A stretch of DNA of 64,000 bases from Flexamia atlantica (lineage: Eukaryota; Arthropoda; Insecta; Hemiptera; Cicadellidae). The notes beneath the pieces were generated by a model. The model was not told the origin of the DNA and made no database searches. It worked only from the letters and a program-made list of their open reading frames with translations. The DNA lies in NCBI GenBank assembly GCA_035578135.1, contig JAQJVK010000015.1:21750261-21814260 (forward strand), written 5' to 3'. Made by a program: the position numbers and the translations under genes. This document shows positions 59,131 to 64,000 of this stretch, piece after piece (position 1 is the stretch's first letter; the number at the start of each line of letters is the position of its first letter).

Positions 59131-62074
59131 CTGTACTTTCAAATCAGTATCAGCAAACTTTCAGACAGTCAGTTAACTAACAATGAATAGTTGCTACCAC
59201 TAGACTGTGATCGACTATGACATATCCGCTGATCAGATCGTTATTTGAGACCATATGTAGCCATAAACGTTTTATACTCTTTTACAGCTTTTTAGATTGC
59301 TCCGGAACGTATTTATTAGATCGTTCTATTTTATCGTCATATTATTCATCGAGGGATTTAAGTAAAGCGATTTAAGTTTAGTTAGTTTATGATTAAGATA
59401 TGATATACATTAAAATTTCAGTCTGATAAAAAATTTGGTCTTTAAAAGCATTTAAAAATTAATTTTACTACAGCGATTTAATTACTTGTAACAAAAGGTA
59501 ACCGTTAAATTTGAACAAAGTCCTGTTTTGGACCGTTCAAAATCAACGTTCAAGACAAGATTAACTTATTTTAAAATAAGCTTTTCTTTTTTGAAATATT
59601 GACAGACATAATGTTACTAGGCGGAAAGTACTGTTTTACCGGACGACTACAGTAAAACTTACCAGCCGTGTGACGCACGATGCTTTTCATCATACTACCC
59701 AGAAAAACATACTTCTTATCACAGCGTATTCCTTGCATAAAACATTACGTTTCTCAATTTTTCAAACCTAACCTAAAATAAACAAACAAACATTTGCTAC
59801 CGCTGCCTAGGCCGGGAAGTTTTCTAGGCTGGTATAGGCAATGGGTAACTTTCTAGCCAATAGAAAGATGTGTCAGTATGATGAAAATATCATTTAGACT
59901 GGAGAAACGATTTACAAACAAAAACATTCTACTGAAATTTTGTTCAATTTTACAAGTACAATTTTACATTACAAGTCCTAGTTATTTTATCTAAAATCTT
60001 TGATCCTGCAGACACTTTTGAGTAATCTTTACAAATATTTGATTTCCAAGTACTGTAAACATTTTATGCTCTTTATGCTTTGTCCCATACGATTATATAA
60101 AATGGAAACTGTTCTGGCCTGCCGCGTCTAGTCTCACTCTCTGGTGTTGATTTTTCTTAGAAATATTCCTGAACAGTAATAGAGCGTTTCCAAATAATAA
60201 TCCACTTCCAGTTCGTGGAATGCGGCCCTTAACATTCCATTACAAAACATTCCGTTACCGCTCTCGCAGAACGCGGGTAAACATTCGGGAACTTTGTAGC
60301 CGGGTTCGCTCAAACCAATCGATATGCAGCAAATAATTTGATTTAATACATATTCACTACAAAATAGAATATCGAGCTTGTTAATTTACTTGTTAATTTA
60401 AGTACAATTTCAATAGAAACAGTAAACGACTTAAACACGCTATAAACCGAAATAGTTTTAACTGAAGAAAACTACCTCAGTTCGACAGCGAACGGACGGA
60501 CATTCTCATCATTTAATCGTTTTCAAGGAGTGACAATATTTAAATGGTCCATCTTTGCAGGAGAGGGGCTTAGTTTAAGTTAGCGTATTCTCCTATGGCA
60601 AAAACATTAACAAAGCTACGGGTATCTTACCTATATGGGTATTTATCTACGGGGTGTTTTGAAAGCTTATCTTGTTATGCCTTACTATCTCGTGGGAAAA
60701 AATTGTGACCTTTGGCAAAGAAAAGAAATGCGTAAGGTGAAGAACACAGGACTTAAAGTATATTTTATTACGTGAAACCAATAATCTATTCTATTGCTTT
60801 TTTAAGTATTAAGAATTTAAATACTAATGAGGTAAAAAACTGAAGCCTCAAGTAATGAAATAGTATATTACGTGAGAAACCCGTTAGTTGCTGTTTAACA
60901 TGCGAGTTGTGTAAGAGATTTTACATCATCCTAAATTAAAAAAATTGTAATCGTAATTTTTCTGCAAAAATTACCACGTTTCTCAACTAATCAAACCTCA
61001 CCTATAAATATACACTTTTGGCGGTAATGTTGATATCAGCTGTTTAGTCCTGCTTCCGTGCACCTAAAGTTATAAGCGTGCAGCTACCGGAAAAAATAAC
61101 TTTCCTGCTAACAATAAGTTACAGAAAACAGCTGTTTCGTTTAGTATAATCTTTAATTTATCTTATTACTTAGGATGAATGTATTTATAAAGCAAATGAA
61201 TTTTTTTACTATACAATTTTATTAACTTTTCTTTTTTTTTATATAATGAACACTCACAATCAGGGTATATTAAACACCTGTTCCTGCCATTTTACTTAAT
61301 TTATATATATTTGTTAATTTTCGTATATGTATATTAAAAAAGTAAATAATACTGATTAATCTAGCTTTTAAAAGGGCTTTAAAGCCAGCAGATGGTTTAT
61401 AGCAACCTTAAAAACACATAAAAAGGAGGATGAGGATCATTTTTCAAAATAATATTCTTGATATAAATAATACACAATAATAAACAGTTTTTTGAGAAAC
61501 CACTTTTACTGTGTTGAAGAATAATATTGTTCAGAATATTCTTCGACACTTCACTTAAAAACGCACATTGCGTGGGAGATATAAATCTTGTACGCGAGGA
61601 ATATCAGCATTTTCTCGAGTATTACACTTCCCTTTAGAGGAGAAACGCATTTTGGGCCTGTTCACACTTCAATGAGCAAGCATCGGAGCTAACACGGAAA
61701 TTGTTCTTGAATATTACGAGGAAAAACTGAACTGTTACAATATTATATCATAAAAAGACTACAAGATCGCGCCACAATCATCCTACATTCATCTGTTATT
61801 AATTGGCTTAAAATATCTACCGAGGTAGGTCACCATTTCAAGTAATGAATAATGTATTGTGTTACTATATATTTATGAGGGATTATTTGACAAATTTTTT
61901 GTTCTGAAACAAATAGTTGTAAATTGTCTGAGGAATTTTGTTTTCAAAAAGGAAAAAATATATCTTTTGATCAGCATGTCATAACATTAAGCTTAAATTA
62001 TTTCAAGACACAAAAATGTATATAAAACAATATTTTTGTAACAAGTTTAATTGAAATAGTTATGTTGGAATGTA
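59131..62074. other. Long stretch without recognised gene
   Basis: Mostly A+T-rich. A more balanced patch at 60090-60310 contains TATATAAAA at 60093-60101 followed about 30 bases later by CTAGTCTCACTC, which could be a TATA-type promoter, but no first exon is evident. No RNA gene or repeat seen. Confidence 0.35.
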
Positions 62075-63494
62075 GATGAAAAAAAATGAAATGAAATATA
62101 CTTTATTTCCAAAAATATTATGAATAGTACAATTCCACAAATAAAACATAGGAAAGAGTCTACATGGGCGAGTAGCCTGTGTGTAGACCCATTGCAAATC
62201 AGAGCCTAAATAAAAATTACGGAATGATAAAAAATGGAAACTTATTTATATTTCGTGATGAAAATTCAAATTAAAAAATGATGTGATGTAAATTATGAAA
62301 TGATGATAAATAAAAAGAAACTATAAATTTCTCAAACAGCATTAATAGACACAGATTTACAAAGTAACTTAGACACTTAAAGGCTGTCCTAGATATTAGA
62401 CATTGGAGGAATGAAAACTCAATTATTACAATCTTTTTTTTATTCTTTCCTCTTCCGAGTTCTAATCTCTCGATATACCTCGGATATACTCTTCTTCTTC
62501 TTTCTTCTATGTTCTTTACTTCTCGGGGGGCTTTTCTCAAATCTTTCTTATTCTAAGTTTCCTTCTTTCTTTTCCATCCTTCTCTCTCCCTTCCTTCCTC
62601 CTCCTGACTTACTCTTCTTAGTCCTACTCGCCGTTAAGTTTCCATTTCCAGCGCCGGTTGCAGCTGCCGGGGAACTCACGGTCGCGAGGTTCCAGTGAAG
62701 TCGTCTCGTTCGGTCATCTGCTTCTGCTGCGTGCCTCCTCTCCGCTCCAGGAAAGTGCCATCCAAGGTAAGTTCTCGATCCTTCTGTTTTTTAGGTCTTC
62801 TCACAGCAGTCGCAGTTGGTCCCTTCCAGGTAATGTCTCGTCCGAGTGATGTCTCGTCCAGGTAAGTTGGCGTCTCATCCAGGTAAGTGTCTTATTCGGA
62901 TGTTATCTTTTCAGGTGATGTCGTCTCTGAGGTCATCCAGGTCCAAGGTCCTCACATCAGATCCTCACAGCTACAGGTCTCTTCTTGCGTGGATCTAGTC
63001 TCCCTCAGGAATATCGTGCAACTTACAGATGGAGGGTATGTGCTGGATCGGAATATGGCCCGTCAGCCTCACCCTGAAGGAAGAGATAAACGTTTCAAAC
63101 TCATCGCCTGGGCTCTTATTGTACGGCTCGATATCTAACCCAAGATATCCCAGGCACTCCCAGACAAGGACCACCACCTGGAAGCTCTCTTTCTTTTGAA
63201 GACTCTCCCCTAGGTGGTTCGTCCTCCAGACTGACAGAACGTAGGTGTTTGTTGGCTAAGGGTACCTCGGCCCCTGCCAGGATGATCTACTACCCCCTTT
63301 TGGACCTGCCTAGGTACCCAAGCTCAGAGAGAGAAGGAGAAACTAAGATGAACAGGAAGCCGGTTATTTGGGATAGCCATTAGACTCTCCAATAAAGTGG
63401 CAGACTCTATACCCTTTAACGAAAGAAACAGCTGGTAGTCGCGGTAGCGTTGGATGTGACTCTCGATAAAAATATTCTATTTCCTAACATCATA
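62075..63494 (-). mobile_element. Probable 5'-truncated retroposon with GC-rich body
   Basis: On the minus strand the block ends in AATAAAGTATATTTCATTTC and a T run (62076-62110), like the CR1-type tail at 28826. GGAATGTA occurs at both sides (62067-62074 and 63495-63502), a possible 8-bp target duplication. The body at 62600-63430 is GC-rich. A frame of 60 codons (63177-62995; VVVLVWECLGYLGLDIEP and on) is open but not recognised. An aligned RT domain is not visible, so the family is uncertain. Confidence 0.35.
62763..62900 (+). repeat. Degenerate short repeats, each with a splice-donor-like word
   Basis: Plus-strand units of about 20 bp of the type TCTCGTCCAGGTAAGTTGG recur, giving AAGGTAAGT at 62766, CAGGTAAT near 62828 and CAGGTAAGT near 62870 and 62881. 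If the block is transcribed on the minus strand these words are irrelevant; on the plus strand they form a cluster of consensus 5' splice sites. Confidence 0.5.
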
Positions 63495-63502
63495 GGAATG
63501 TA

Positions 63503-64000
63503 ATCAATCCTTATGTGAAAAATTTATAGTAAACGTTATTTCAATAACTATTTATCAAGCATTTTTAGTACATGTTTCAGTTTTTTAAACTTATCCTACT
63601 TAGTTTGTGATGAAAGATATATAAACACAAATTACGAATTGAAAACCTATAATTGCTATTTTTAAATTTGAATAGCTTGGCCTTGAACAAACGGAAACTA
63701 TTTATTCGGCGAACCTTGATCGACTTTCTTTTGAAAAATATAAGCATTTATATCAACAGTAAAGACCTCTTTAGTTATTATTAATTACTTTATTATTTTA
63801 TTAAAATTGTACTGATTTATTTAGTTAAAAATATAAAATTTGAAAAAGCTTAAAGAAATGAGATATGAATTATTATTATTTTTTGTAAAACATAAACGGC
63901 TGCTTGTGGAAATAAAGCATGACCATCTCTAGTAATTGTCTAAAATTTGAATAAGACGTATTTTACATTACCACAATTTGATTAAATGGAATGAGCCAGA
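63503..64000. other. A+T-rich sequence to window end, no gene seen
   Basis: No coding, RNA or repeat signal recognised. Confidence 0.5.

Noticed and set aside
60093..60140. TATA box and initiator-like sequence
   Set aside because: There is no downstream exon or coding frame to support a promoter; such words are common in A+T-rich DNA.

Overview
This window looks like a repeat-rich, A+T-rich stretch of an animal chromosome, most likely from an insect. The reasons are an errantivirus-like LTR element with a furin-site envelope gene, Penelope-like and CR1-like retroelements, a hAT element with an 8-bp target duplication and a Helitron with a TCTATAC start. I see no intact host gene, tRNA, rRNA or CRISPR array. 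Species cannot be named from this sequence.

Layout. 1-1020 is the 3' end of a Penelope-like element (PLE) with a GIY-YIG domain and a hammerhead-like tail. About 3875-46069 is a macro-tandem array of three paralogous units (starts near 4029, 14653 and 27461). Each unit holds a decayed element with long terminal inverted repeats (A, B, C), followed by a 5-6 kb flank that is also repeated. The copies are mosaic in identity, which suggests sequence exchange between units. Each carries private insertions, and the other copies serve as empty sites: a 2.7-kb insertion with a 585-bp perfect-arm hairpin in B; a 2,095-bp hAT with a nested TTAA-flanked MITE in unit 2; and in unit 3 a CR1-like fragment, a 1.1-kb 15-bp minisatellite, an 802-bp Helitron and a 7.25-kb Ty3/gypsy-type provirus.

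The provirus (38172-45420, minus strand) has two 1,113-bp LTRs about 99% identical, a GTAG target duplication, a PBS-like site and a polypurine tract. It also has a gag with one frameshift and a full 626-codon env, but essentially no pol.

46070-64000 is mostly featureless A+T-rich DNA. It holds a decayed CR1-like reverse transcriptase split by a second PLE (53476-54449), a 266-bp tandem duplication, a four-copy satellite of about 162 bp, and a GC-rich minus-strand retroposon-like block near the right edge.

The parts that deserve most attention are the recurring CTGANGA-N-stem-GAAAC motif in PLE tails, the exchange-like mosaicism including a 178-bp indel-free core, the pol-less env-intact provirus, and a coding-like island present in both orientations.
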